64,000 nucleotides of DNA from an uncultured Bacteroidales bacterium. GTDB lineage: Bacteria; Bacteroidota; Bacteroidia; Bacteroidales; Paludibacteraceae. Where the stretch lies: the NCBI GenBank assembly GCA_902778935.1, contig CACYZT010000001.1:1-64000 (forward strand), written 5' to 3'. Positions within the stretch are counted from its first letter, which is position 1; each line of letters starts with the position of its first letter. Positions 40,868-49,335 of the stretch are shown one piece after another. The notes under the pieces were generated by a model. It did no database searches, was not told where the DNA came from, and saw only the letters and a program-made list of their open reading frames with translations. Made by a program: the position numbers and the translations under genes.

Positions 40868-41800
40868 ATGACAATAGCGATATTTGGAAATGCGATGAAG
40901 CCGCAGACTTTGGTTGAAGTGCGGCATATATTGGAGTTTATGGAATCGAAGGGTGTGAAGGTGGTTCTGTCCCATGAGTTGAGGCAGGAACTGAACCTTC
41001 GCGAGTACCCGAGTTTCGACCACTCCTATCCGAAAGGAATGACTATCTCTGATTTGAAAAATCAGAAGACTGATTTTATGTTCCTTGAGAACGCCAACTA
41101 CGAGCCGATAGACTTTGCGCTTTCGGTAGGCGGCGACGGTACATTCCTCACGAGTGCCGCTGCCATAGGTCAGCAGAATATCCCTATTTTAGGAATTAAC
41201 TGCGGGCATTTAGGTTTCCTGGCCGAAGTGCAGACAGATGATGTGGATGATATATTGCAGAAACTGGTTGCCGGCGAATACACGATAGAGCAACGCCGAC
41301 TGCTGAACGTGAGCGTGTTCGACAAGTCAGGAGCACTCCGCGAGGGGTTGATCATGTCTCCCAACGCGCTAAACGAGATAGCGATTCTCAAAGAGGGTTT
41401 GAGTAGTATGCTGCAGATAGAGCTGAAAGTGAACGGCGAGTACCTGCACACCTATAACTCGGACGGTCTGGTCATCGCTACGCCGACGGGCAGTACGGCA
41501 TACAACCTCTCCATCGGCGGTCCGCTCATCGTTCCGCAGAACAGAGGAATCATCCTGACTCCTATTGCTCCGCACAGCCTGACGGTGAAGCCGCTGGTAG
41601 TGCCGGACGACTGGAAATTCGACATCAAAGTGTCGAGCCGTTACGATTCGTTCATGGTGTCTGTCGATGGTCGCAGCCAGAGTCTGAGTACCGACATGTG
41701 TCTTCGTATCGAGCGTGCTTCGTACACCATCAAATTGGTGCAACTCGGCGACAACAGTTTCCTGAAGAGTTTGAGGACGAAGTTGAATTGGGGGAAATAG
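40868..41800 (+). CDS. nadK: NAD kinase
   Basis: Phosphorylates NAD to NADP. About 310 aa from MTIAIFGNAMKPQTLVEVRH; the promoter position excludes the longer frame. The catalytic GGDGTFLTSA and the substrate loop PTGSTAYNLSIGGP are present, with NSDGLVIA before it. First gene of a run with lgt, fmt and an HD-domain gene. Confidence 0.96.
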   Translation: MTIAIFGNAMKPQTLVEVRHILEFMESKGVKVVLSHELRQELNLREYPSFDHSYPKGMTISDLKNQKTDFMFLENANYEPIDFALSVGGDGTFLTSAAAIGQQNIPILGINCGHLGFLAEVQTDDVDDILQKLVAGEYTIEQRRLLNVSVFDKSGALREGLIMSPNALNEIAILKEGLSSMLQIELKVNGEYLHTYNSDGLVIATPTGSTAYNLSIGGPLIVPQNRGIILTPIAPHSLTVKPLVVPDDWKFDIKVSSRYDSFMVSVDGRSQSLSTDMCLRIERASYTIKLVQLGDNSFLKSLRTKLNWGK

Positions 41801-41810
41801 GCGCTGCGCG

Positions 41811-41857
41811 CGTTAAAGAGTTAAAATGGTCGCTGAAGCGACGTTAAAGCGTTAAAA
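41811..41857. repeat. 8-bp tandem repeats (CGTTAAAG) with a hairpin, nadK-lgt gap
   Basis: CGTTAAAG and AGTTAAAA, then a TCGCT/AGCGA hairpin, then CGTTAAAG and CGTTAAAA: a 31-bp duplicated block. Same unit family as the tonB-DJ-1 gap. Confidence 0.75.
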
Positions 41858-41888
41858 TGGTTTTTATTGCATAAAAACGTTTTTTGAT

Positions 41889-42803
41889 ATGTTATCTTCT
41901 ATAGTTTGGGATGTGGACCCGATATTGATACATTTCGGGGACGGAGGAATACGCTGGTACGGCTTGTGCTGGGCGGTAGGATTGTATATATGCTGGTTGG
42001 TGAACGAACGGATGTACAAGCATGAGAACTGTCCGGCAGAGTGGCCCGACCAGATGTTCTTTTTTATGGCCGCCGGTGTGATTATCGGTGCGCGTCTGGG
42101 ACATTGCTGGTTCTACGAGTGGCATGACTACGGCCGTCCGTGGTACTTGTTCGGATGGGAGTTCAACTACCGCAATCCGTATATCGAGAACCCGCTGCGT
42201 CTTCTGCGTATCTGGGAAGGCGGTTTGAGCAGTCACGGCGGCGGAATAGGTCTTATCATCGCCGCATGGTTGCTCAACAAATACAAGTTCAGCCGTTACC
42301 CGCAGTTCGGTACGAGCTGGCTGTGGATACTCGACAGGCTGTGCGTGGGTGTGTGCTTCACGGCTATGCTGATACGTTTCGGCAACCTCATGAACAGCGA
42401 GATTTACGGCGGTCCGACCGACCTGCCATGGGGCTTTATCTTCGTTCGTAACGGCGAGACCGTTCCGTGTCATCCGACGCAGATATACGAGATTCTGTAC
42501 TGCTTTGTGGCGCTGTGTGTAACCTGGCCGATGTATTGGTACACGGATGCCCGGAGACGCGAAGGACTGCTCATCGGCGTGTTCTTCGAGATCGTGTTCG
42601 TGACGCGTTTCCTGTTGGAGTTCATCAAAAACGACCAGGAAGCCTTCGAAGCCGGCCATGTGCTGAACATGGGACAGCTGCTGAGCCTGCCGTTTATCGC
42701 GTTAGGCATATACCTTATTATACGCGCGTATAAGCGGCCGCTGAGTCCGGTGGTGGACAAACAGCCGAAGAGTCTTGAACCGAAATATCAAGACGTTAAA
42801 TAG
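41889..42803 (+). CDS. lgt: Prolipoprotein diacylglyceryl transferase
   Basis: Transfers diacylglycerol from phosphatidylglycerol to the lipobox Cys of prolipoproteins; inner-membrane enzyme with about seven transmembrane segments. 304 aa. The family signature GGLSSHGGGIGLIIA is intact, as are H and R residues around ARLGHCWFYEW and FGNLMNSEIYGGPTDLPWG. The C-terminal tail is polar. Two bases separate it from fmt. Confidence 0.96.
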   Translation: MLSSIVWDVDPILIHFGDGGIRWYGLCWAVGLYICWLVNERMYKHENCPAEWPDQMFFFMAAGVIIGARLGHCWFYEWHDYGRPWYLFGWEFNYRNPYIENPLRLLRIWEGGLSSHGGGIGLIIAAWLLNKYKFSRYPQFGTSWLWILDRLCVGVCFTAMLIRFGNLMNSEIYGGPTDLPWGFIFVRNGETVPCHPTQIYEILYCFVALCVTWPMYWYTDARRREGLLIGVFFEIVFVTRFLLEFIKNDQEAFEAGHVLNMGQLLSLPFIALGIYLIIRAYKRPLSPVVDKQPKSLEPKYQDVK

Positions 42804-42805
42804 TT

Positions 42806-43738
42806 ATGACAAAGAAAGACCTGAGGATAGTGTATTTGGGGACACCGGAGTTTGCTGCAGCGAGTCTGCAGGCCCTGGTGGAAGGCGGTTATAACGTCGT
42901 GGCGGTGGTTACGATGCCTGACAAGCCGGCAGGACGCGGACATCAGTTACAGTATTCGGACGTGAAGAAATATGCGCTGTCTGCAGGCCTGCCCGTGCTC
43001 CAACCGGAGAAGTTGAAAGATGAGGCTTTTCTGGAAGAGTTACGCAGTTATAAGGCGGATTTGCAGATAGTGGTAGCATTTAGGATGCTGCCGGAGGTCG
43101 TTTGGTCGATGCCTCGTTTGGGCACTTTTAACCTGCATGCCTCGTTACTACCTCAATACCGCGGTGCGGCACCGATTAACTGGGCTGTGATGAATGGCGA
43201 CACCGAGACAGGCGCCACCACGTTTATGCTCAAGCACGAGATAGACACGGGTAACATGATTTTGCAAGAACGGCTACCTATCGGCGCGGACGAAAACGTG
43301 GGTTCGGTACACGACCGTCTTATGGCGCTCGGCACAAGTCTGGTAACGCGCACGGTGGACCTGATTATCGACTGCGAGAACCGCGGCATCGCGTTGCCTA
43401 CCACGCCGCAACCGGAGATAAGCGACCTCCGTCCGGCACCGAAGATTTTCAAGGAGAGCTGTGAGATACAATTTACCGAGAAGACGGCTGCAGAGGTTAA
43501 GAATTTCGTTCGCGGTCTTAGTCCCTACCCTGCGGCCTGGGCCAACCTGACGATTAACGGACAAGTGTTTGAGAATGTGAAGATTTACTCTGTGGAGACA
43601 ATGGACAATGGACAATGGACAATGGACAAATCTTCCATTGTAGTGCCGTGCAAGGAAGGGGCGGTGCGCATACTGGAACTACAGGCACCGGGCAAGAAAC
43701 GGATGGACGCACGGGCATTCATGAATGGGATACATTGA
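42806..43738 (+). CDS. fmt: Methionyl-tRNA formyltransferase
   Basis: Formylates initiator Met-tRNA. 310 aa. The N-terminal formyltransferase domain has GTPEFAAASLQAL and the catalytic stretch FNLHASLLPQYRGAAPINWA; the C-terminal tRNA-binding OB-like domain follows. Residues ~264-275 (MDNGQWTMDK) are encoded by four perfect copies of GACAATG, which lengthen a loop of the C-terminal domain. ATG two bases after lgt. Confidence 0.96.
   Translation: MTKKDLRIVYLGTPEFAAASLQALVEGGYNVVAVVTMPDKPAGRGHQLQYSDVKKYALSAGLPVLQPEKLKDEAFLEELRSYKADLQIVVAFRMLPEVVWSMPRLGTFNLHASLLPQYRGAAPINWAVMNGDTETGATTFMLKHEIDTGNMILQERLPIGADENVGSVHDRLMALGTSLVTRTVDLIIDCENRGIALPTTPQPEISDLRPAPKIFKESCEIQFTEKTAAEVKNFVRGLSPYPAAWANLTINGQVFENVKIYSVETMDNGQWTMDKSSIVVPCKEGAVRILELQAPGKKRMDARAFMNGIH
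43597..43631. repeat. 7-bp tandem array (GACAATG x4) inside fmt
   Basis: Four perfect GACAATG copies and one GACAAAT. The 7-bp unit rotates through the frame, giving METMDNGQWTMD-type peptide. Confidence 0.9.
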
Positions 43739-43739
43739 G

Positions 43740-44291
43740 ATGGTAGATTATAGTGCAATCATAGACAAGTATTACTCCGGCATACCGGAGTTGCGGCATA
43801 TCTTAGTGACGCACAGCCGTCAGGTGGCGGACCGTGCGCTGGCCATCGTGGACGCTCATCCCCAATGGACAGAACAAGGGCTGGTGGACAGGCAGTTCAT
43901 CGAAGAAGCGGCTATGCTGCACGACATAGGCATCATCTTCTGCAATGCGCCGAAGATTTACTGTACGGGTTCGCACAAATACATTGAGCACGGCTATTTA
44001 GGAGCTGAACTACTGCGCGAGGAAGGGCTGCCGAAACATGCCTTAGTGGCAGAGCGGCATACTGGCGCAGGCATAACGCTGGAACAAGTACTGCGCGAGG
44101 AGTTGCCTATTCCCGAGCGCGATTATTGCCCGCAGAGCCTTGAGGAGAAAATCATCTGCTATGCGGATAAATTCTATTCGAAAAGCCACCTCGGCGAAGA
44201 GGTGAGCCTCGACAAAATCAAATACAACATCTGGAAATACGGCCACGAAGGATATCTGAGATGGCAAGCACTGGAGAAGTTGTGCAATTAG
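43740..44291 (+). CDS. HD-domain phosphohydrolase
   Basis: About 183 aa. HD residues are visible: THSRQVA (His), AAMLHDIGIIF (His-Asp), and YADKFYSKSH (Asp) near residue 140. Metal-dependent phosphohydrolase of unknown substrate. Start 43740 follows the fmt stop by one base; the annotated alternative at 43725 overlaps fmt. Last gene of the nadK run. Confidence 0.85.
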   Translation: MVDYSAIIDKYYSGIPELRHILVTHSRQVADRALAIVDAHPQWTEQGLVDRQFIEEAAMLHDIGIIFCNAPKIYCTGSHKYIEHGYLGAELLREEGLPKHALVAERHTGAGITLEQVLREELPIPERDYCPQSLEEKIICYADKFYSKSHLGEEVSLDKIKYNIWKYGHEGYLRWQALEKLCN

Positions 44292-44300
44292 CCATTTACC

Positions 44301-45467
44301 TTAGTGGAACTTATGGGCGAAGCCGATAGAGAGTAGTTCGCGGAACTGCAGTTTGGCGTGCGTATCGCCCTCCATAACCACCGAGCTGTCATAGCGCGGA
44401 TGTAACATCAGCCGTGCCGAGAGCCAGCGGTTGACAATAAAATCCAAGTTCACCTCGAGGTCCAGCTCGACGTGGTGGTAGTTCGTATAGGCAAAGAATT
44501 TCGTTTCAAGTGCAAACTCTCGCACGGGTTTCCATACATACTCCAGACGCATGGATGAACCGACATTGTGCTGGATTTGCTGTCCTTCGTTCAGTCCGTA
44601 TTCGGTGGCTTTGACTCGCGCCGTATCGCCTACGTACACCATTTTGTACGAGATAGGCGAGATGGAGATAGATAATCGCGGCACGGGTTTGAAGTCCACA
44701 CCGAACGCCCCGTTGAAGCGGAGCGGCGAGAAAGGCGCGGACTTGAGTTCATTCGAATTGGACTTGTAGGTCGGCAGTAATCGCGTCTCGAACTCCACAG
44801 AGATAGAGGCGAAGAATTTCGGCACGATGCGCAGGTTGGCTTTCGAATAGATACGAAACAAGTCATCGGTGGTGTTTACCTTATGCAGGCTGTCGGCGGA
44901 GACGGTAGAGCCGCCCATACGCCACTCGCCGAAGTTCTCCCACGTGAAACGCTCTTGGATGTAACTGATTTGTCCTTTCGCGATGCCGAGTCCGGCGAAA
45001 GACGACGAACCGCCCTGGTACCAGTTGGACGTGACGTAGTTCTGCGTGATCTGCGCCATGAGCGTCAGTTCGCGCCGCCACGGCGAGCGCATATTCCGTA
45101 TGGCCGTCAGCACGTCGTTGCGGTCCTCGACCTCATCCTTAACCCATGATTTCTCGATGACGAGTTGCGGTGTGCGGTTCATGGACTCTACCTGCAGCGA
45201 TGCGTTGTAGTTACGCAGCGAGTCAACTTCCTCCATCTCTCGTTGGATGGAGTCGAGTCTCATCAGTTCCGCCAGCGTGAGCGTATCGACCGTATCGTTC
45301 TCATGCAGCATTTCGCTCTGCCGCGCGACCATATCGAGCAACAACGCATCCATGTCGGCAGTGCGTTTCTGCTCCGCCAACTTGAAAGTATCGGTATATA
45401 ATTGCTGTGCCGTCAAGTTCATGGCGGCACAGACAATGGTTACTATGAGGATTTTAGCCTTCAGCAT
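44301..45467 (-). CDS. DUF3078 outer-membrane protein (second copy)
   Basis: About 388 aa. Signal peptide MLKAKILIVTIVCAAMNLTA, a charged helical region (~residues 25-95), then a beta-barrel-like domain with WYQGGSSSFAGLGI near 160 and barrel-end LLSIGFAHKFH. Shares the DUF3078 pattern with 25511-26722 but has an extra coiled N-terminal segment. Start 45467 follows the secA stop by five bases, so it is likely co-transcribed with secA. Confidence 0.8.
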   Translation of the reverse strand: MLKAKILIVTIVCAAMNLTAQQLYTDTFKLAEQKRTADMDALLLDMVARQSEMLHENDTVDTLTLAELMRLDSIQREMEEVDSLRNYNASLQVESMNRTPQLVIEKSWVKDEVEDRNDVLTAIRNMRSPWRRELTLMAQITQNYVTSNWYQGGSSSFAGLGIAKGQISYIQERFTWENFGEWRMGGSTVSADSLHKVNTTDDLFRIYSKANLRIVPKFFASISVEFETRLLPTYKSNSNELKSAPFSPLRFNGAFGVDFKPVPRLSISISPISYKMVYVGDTARVKATEYGLNEGQQIQHNVGSSMRLEYVWKPVREFALETKFFAYTNYHHVELDLEVNLDFIVNRWLSARLMLHPRYDSSVVMEGDTHAKLQFRELLSIGFAHKFH

Positions 45468-45472
45468 TCTTG

Positions 45473-48400
45473 TTATACACCAGCGGCACCGATTTTGCCG
45501 TGGCACTGTTTGTACTTCTTACCTGAGCCGCAGGGACAGGGATCGTTCGGACGGGGTTTCTTGTCCGCGATAATCGGTCCCTGGTGAACCTGTTCGCGGG
45601 TGTCTCGTCCGGCAGCCTGTGCCGCTCCGGAAGCCTGTGCAGCCTGCTGTACGGCGTCTTTCTGCGAACGATAACTGCTGTAGTCGGTACGGCGTTGCTG
45701 CTGTGCCTGCTGCACTTTGTCGGGTTCCTGGACGTGTATCTGTCCGCGGAGCAGGATAGCGAGGGCTCGGCGGTTGAGCGTATCCAACATCGCTTCGAAG
45801 ATATGCGCCGACTCGAGTTTGTAAATCAAGAGCGGGTCTTTCTGCTCGTACGAAGCGTTCTGAACCGACTGCTTGAGGTCGTCCAATTGGCGGAGGTGCT
45901 CTTTCCACTCATCATCGATGACGTAGAGCAACATTCGTTTCTCGAACTCCTTCACCACCTCTTTGCAATGCGTCTCAGCCGCAGCCTTGAGGTTGACGGC
46001 GATGTTATACACTTTCTTGCCGTCGGTAATCGGGATGAGGATATTCTCGTACATCTGTCCCTTGGTCTGGAAGACGTACTGGATTTGCGGGTCGGCAATC
46101 TGTGTCAGCTTGTCCATACGGCGTTTGAAACTCTCGAGGGCAGCCTCTGCGAGTTGGTCGCTCAGTTCATTGCGTTTGCCGCGGTTGAACTGTTCCTCAT
46201 CAAAGGGCAATTCGATAGCGAAGGTCTGCATGACGTCGTACTTGAGTCCTTCGTAGTCATTGGCTGTACGGGCTTCATTTAAGATGCCTTCCGCCGTCTC
46301 ATAAATCATATTCGTAATATCCACGCCTATACGCTCTCCCATGAGTGCGTGACGACGCTTGGCATAGATGAGGTTACGTTGCTGGTTCATCACATCGTCG
46401 TACTCGATGAGGCGTTTACGGATACCGAAGTTGTTCTCCTCGACCTTCTTCTGCGCCCGTTCGATAGAGTTGGATATCATCGAGTGCTCGATCATCTCTC
46501 CTTCCTGGAATCCCATTCGGTCCATGACCGAGGCGATACGCTCAGAGCCGAACATACGCATGAGGTCATCCTCGAGCGACACATAGAAGACGGAGCTACC
46601 CGGATCACCCTGACGACCGGAACGTCCGCGGAGCTGTCTGTCCACGCGTCGGCTCTCATGACGCTCGGTACCGATGATAGCCAGACCGCCGGCTTCCTTC
46701 ACTTCGGGAGTCAGCTTGATATCCGTACCACGACCGGCCATATTGGTTGCGATGGTCACGACGCCGGAACGTCCGGCTTCGGCAACGACCTGTGCCTCCT
46801 GTTGGTGCAACTTGGCGTTGAGCACGTTGTGCTTGATCTTGCGGAGCGTGAGCATTCGGCTCAAGAGCTCGGAAATCTCTACACTCGTTGTACCGACGAG
46901 GACCGGTCTGCCCTGCTCTACCATGGAGACGATCTCATCGATGACGGCGTTGTATTTCTCGCGCTTGGTGCGATAGATACGGTCGTTCATATCGTTTCGC
47001 GCGATCGGTTTGTTGGTCGGAATAACGACTACGTCGAGTTTGTATATATTCCAGAACTCACCCGCTTCGGTCTCGGCGGTACCGGTCATACCGGAGAGCT
47101 TGTGGTACATACGGAAATAGTTCTGCAGGGTGATGGTCGCAAAGGTCTGGGTAGCGCCTTCGACTTTCACATTCTCTTTGGCTTCAACCGCCTGGTGCAA
47201 GCCGTCCGACCAGCGGCGGCCCTCCATAATACGGCCGGTTTGCTCATCGACAATCTTCACTTCTCCGCCGTCAATGATATAATCGACATCTTTCTCGAAG
47301 AGAGTGTATGCCTTGAGCAGCTGGTGAACGGTGTGTACGCGCTCGGATTTGATGCTGTAGTTGGTCAGGATATCGTCCTTTTTCGCCTGTTTCTCATCGG
47401 CAGAAAGGCCTTCCGTGTGCTCGAGTTCCGCCATCTCCGAACCCACATCCGGAAGGACGAAGAAATTCGGGTCATCGGTGGTGCCGGTAAGGGCATCAAT
47501 ACCCTTGTCGGTCAACTCGATGGACTTGTTCTTCTCGTCAATGACGAAATAGAGTTCGTCCGTGGCGATATGCATATTCTTCTCATTCTCCTGGAGATAG
47601 AACTCCTCCGTCTTTTGCAGACGCACCTTGACGCCGGGTTCGGAGAGGTATTTGATGAGCGCCTTGGATTTCGGCATACCCTTGAAGGAGCGGAATAGCG
47701 CCAGTTCGCCGGCTTCTTTCTCTTTCTCGTCAGCGGAACCCATTTTGGCTTTAGCCTCAGCGAGCAGTTTGGTGGTAAGGGTAGTCTGCTGACGCACGAG
47801 TGCCGCGACGCGGTCCTTGTATTCATCGAACATCTGGTCCTCGCCGCGCGGCACCGGACCGGAGATGATAAGCGGCGTACGGGCATCATCGATGAGCACG
47901 GAGTCCACCTCATCGACGATGGCGAAGTTATGTCCGCGCTGAACGAGGTCGAGCGGGCTAATCGCCATGTTATCACGCAGATAATCGAAGCCGAACTCGT
48001 TGTTCGTACCGAAAGTGATGTCACAGGCATAAGCCTTGCGGCGGTCGTCAGAGTTGGGTTTGTGCTTGTCGATACAATCGACACTCAAGCCATGGAACAT
48101 ATAGAGCGGTCCCATCCATTCGGAGTCACGGCGTGCGAGGTAATCGTTCACGGTCACGACATGCACACCCTCGTGGGTGAGGGCATTGAGGAAGACGGGC
48201 AAGGTAGCGACGAGCGTCTTACCTTCACCGGTAGCCATCTCGGCGATGGAGCCGCGTTGCTCCTTGTCGTTTTTGACTGCTCCATGGAGCACGACGCCGC
48301 CGAAGAGCTGCACGTCATAGTGAACCATATCCCATGTGATTTCGTTACCACCCGCCATCCAGTGGTTGTGGTAGAGGGCTTTGTCACCGTTAATCTCGAC

Positions 48401-48838
48401 AAAGTCAAAACGCGGGTCGGCAGCCAGGTTCTTATCAAACTCGGTGGCGGTCACTTCGATGGTCTCGTTCTCCGCGAAACGGCGAGCGGTCGATTTGACG
48501 ATAGCGAACGCTTCGGGCAGGATATCGGTTAGCGTGATTTCGTACTGCTCACGGATTTCCTTCTCGAGTTTGTCCACTTCGTTGTAGATTTTCTCGCGTT
48601 TCTCGATAGGTGTTCCTTCGATGGACGCTTTGAGTTCGGCGATGCGGTTCTTTCTGTCCGCCACGTCGGCCTGGATGCGGTCCATGAGCGCCTGAGAGTG
48701 CGCACGGAGTTCATCATTCGACAGCGCATCGATAGTCTCATAGGCTGCCTTGGTCTTGTCCACGTACGGCTGAATAGCGCGCATATCTTTCTGCGCCTTG
48801 TTGCCGAATAATTTCGTTATAATCTCTAAAAAGTTCAT
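45473..48838 (-). CDS. secA: Preprotein translocase ATPase SecA
   Basis: Drives Sec export. 1121 aa, the long Bacteroidota form. Walker [15 protein letters not shown] (residue ~200), DEVDSVLID (~315), PPXD cross-linking region, helical scaffold with GTDIKL (AGRGTDIKL), and the C-terminal zinc tail [15 protein letters not shown]. The long insert before the tail is rich in Q and A. Divergent from lptD; its start is preceded by a CGATTTA repeat. Confidence 0.98.
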   Translation of the reverse strand: MNFLEIITKLFGNKAQKDMRAIQPYVDKTKAAYETIDALSNDELRAHSQALMDRIQADVADRKNRIAELKASIEGTPIEKREKIYNEVDKLEKEIREQYEITLTDILPEAFAIVKSTARRFAENETIEVTATEFDKNLAADPRFDFVEINGDKALYHNHWMAGGNEITWDMVHYDVQLFGGVVLHGAVKNDKEQRGSIAEMATGEGKTLVATLPVFLNALTHEGVHVVTVNDYLARRDSEWMGPLYMFHGLSVDCIDKHKPNSDDRRKAYACDITFGTNNEFGFDYLRDNMAISPLDLVQRGHNFAIVDEVDSVLIDDARTPLIISGPVPRGEDQMFDEYKDRVAALVRQQTTLTTKLLAEAKAKMGSADEKEKEAGELALFRSFKGMPKSKALIKYLSEPGVKVRLQKTEEFYLQENEKNMHIATDELYFVIDEKNKSIELTDKGIDALTGTTDDPNFFVLPDVGSEMAELEHTEGLSADEKQAKKDDILTNYSIKSERVHTVHQLLKAYTLFEKDVDYIIDGGEVKIVDEQTGRIMEGRRWSDGLHQAVEAKENVKVEGATQTFATITLQNYFRMYHKLSGMTGTAETEAGEFWNIYKLDVVVIPTNKPIARNDMNDRIYRTKREKYNAVIDEIVSMVEQGRPVLVGTTSVEISELLSRMLTLRKIKHNVLNAKLHQQEAQVVAEAGRSGVVTIATNMAGRGTDIKLTPEVKEAGGLAIIGTERHESRRVDRQLRGRSGRQGDPGSSVFYVSLEDDLMRMFGSERIASVMDRMGFQEGEMIEHSMISNSIERAQKKVEENNFGIRKRLIEYDDVMNQQRNLIYAKRRHALMGERIGVDITNMIYETAEGILNEARTANDYEGLKYDVMQTFAIELPFDEEQFNRGKRNELSDQLAEAALESFKRRMDKLTQIADPQIQYVFQTKGQMYENILIPITDGKKVYNIAVNLKAAAETHCKEVVKEFEKRMLLYVIDDEWKEHLRQLDDLKQSVQNASYEQKDPLLIYKLESAHIFEAMLDTLNRRALAILLRGQIHVQEPDKVQQAQQQRRTDYSSYRSQKDAVQQAAQASGAAQAAGRDTREQVHQGPIIADKKPRPNDPCPCGSGKKYKQCHGKIGAAGV

Positions 48839-48852
48839 ATCTATAATTTACG

Positions 48853-48881
48853 ATTTGACGATTTACGATGTGCGATTTTCT
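48853..48881. repeat. 7-8-bp array (CGATTTA) in the secA leader
   Basis: CGATTTGA, CGATTTA, CGATGTG, CGATTTT in register between the secA promoter and ATG. Confidence 0.8.
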
Positions 48882-48902
48882 ATACCGCACATAAAAAGCG
48901 TG

Positions 48903-48933
48903 CAAAATTACAACTTTTTTTTGATATATGCAA
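48903..48933 (-). promoter_or_regulatory. secA promoter
   Basis: TTGC at 48933-48930 and TAATTTTG at 48910-48903, canonical spacing. The leader of ~60 nt contains the CGATTTA array. Confidence 0.85.
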
Positions 48934-48965
48934 GTTTTTTTCTTTAGAAAAATTCAAACAAAAAG

Positions 48966-48988
48966 TATATAATACATAGTATTATATA
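48966..48988. repeat. AT-rich palindrome beside array site 6
   Basis: TATATAATAC and GTATTATATA around a 3-nt loop. Confidence 0.8.
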
Positions 48989-49022
48989 GTAAATGTGGCA
49001 TTTTGTGCAATTTTGTGGTTCT

Positions 49023-49077
49023 ATTATAGTAAAGTGTCGTAAACGAGTCGTAAATGGAAGGTAAATGAGTACTGCGA
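49023..49077 (+). repeat. 11-bp tandem array, site 6 (five units)
   Basis: ATTATAGTAAA, GTGTCGTAAAC, GAGTCGTAAAT, GGAAGGTAAAT, GAGTACTGCGA in phase, in the secA-lptD intergenic region. Confidence 0.8.
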
Positions 49078-49100
49078 GGATAGAAGACGATTATCGGTAG

Positions 49101-49155
49101 ATTTCAAAATCACGGGATATATACTATGTATATATAGGGTAAGGTGGGATACGGT
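49101..49155 (-). repeat. 55-bp dispersed repeat, copy 2 (inverted)
   Basis: Reverse complement of this segment matches 27024-27078 at 48 of 55 positions. Like copy 1, it joins an 11-bp array (site 7) to an AT palindrome. Confidence 0.9.
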
Positions 49156-49206
49156 TTTACCCTTACTTGCCTCAACGATTAGTCAACGATTAGTCTTGCT
49201 TTGACT
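49152..49206 (+). repeat. 11-bp tandem array, site 7
   Basis: CGGTTTTACCC, TTACTTGCCTC, AACGATTAGTC, AACGATTAGTC, TTGCTTTGACT in phase; the two middle units are identical. Confidence 0.8.
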
Positions 49207-49281
49207 TATTTTAATAAGGATAAAAACGCGGGACTAAAGGTCAGCGCACGGGACAAAAAAAATAAAAAAACACGCGCGCGC

Positions 49282-49312
49282 TTGCATATATCAATTTTTT
49301 TTTGTACCTTTG
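49282..49312 (+). promoter_or_regulatory. lptD promoter
   Basis: TTGC at 49282-49285 and TACCTTTG at 49305-49312, canonical spacing. This fixes the lptD start downstream, at GTG 49336. Confidence 0.9.
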
Positions 49313-49335
49313 CGGCCGATTTAATTTGGAATATT

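Noticed and set aside
2431-49206. CRISPR arrays
   Set aside because: The repeat units are 11 bp with no spacers and no cas genes are present.
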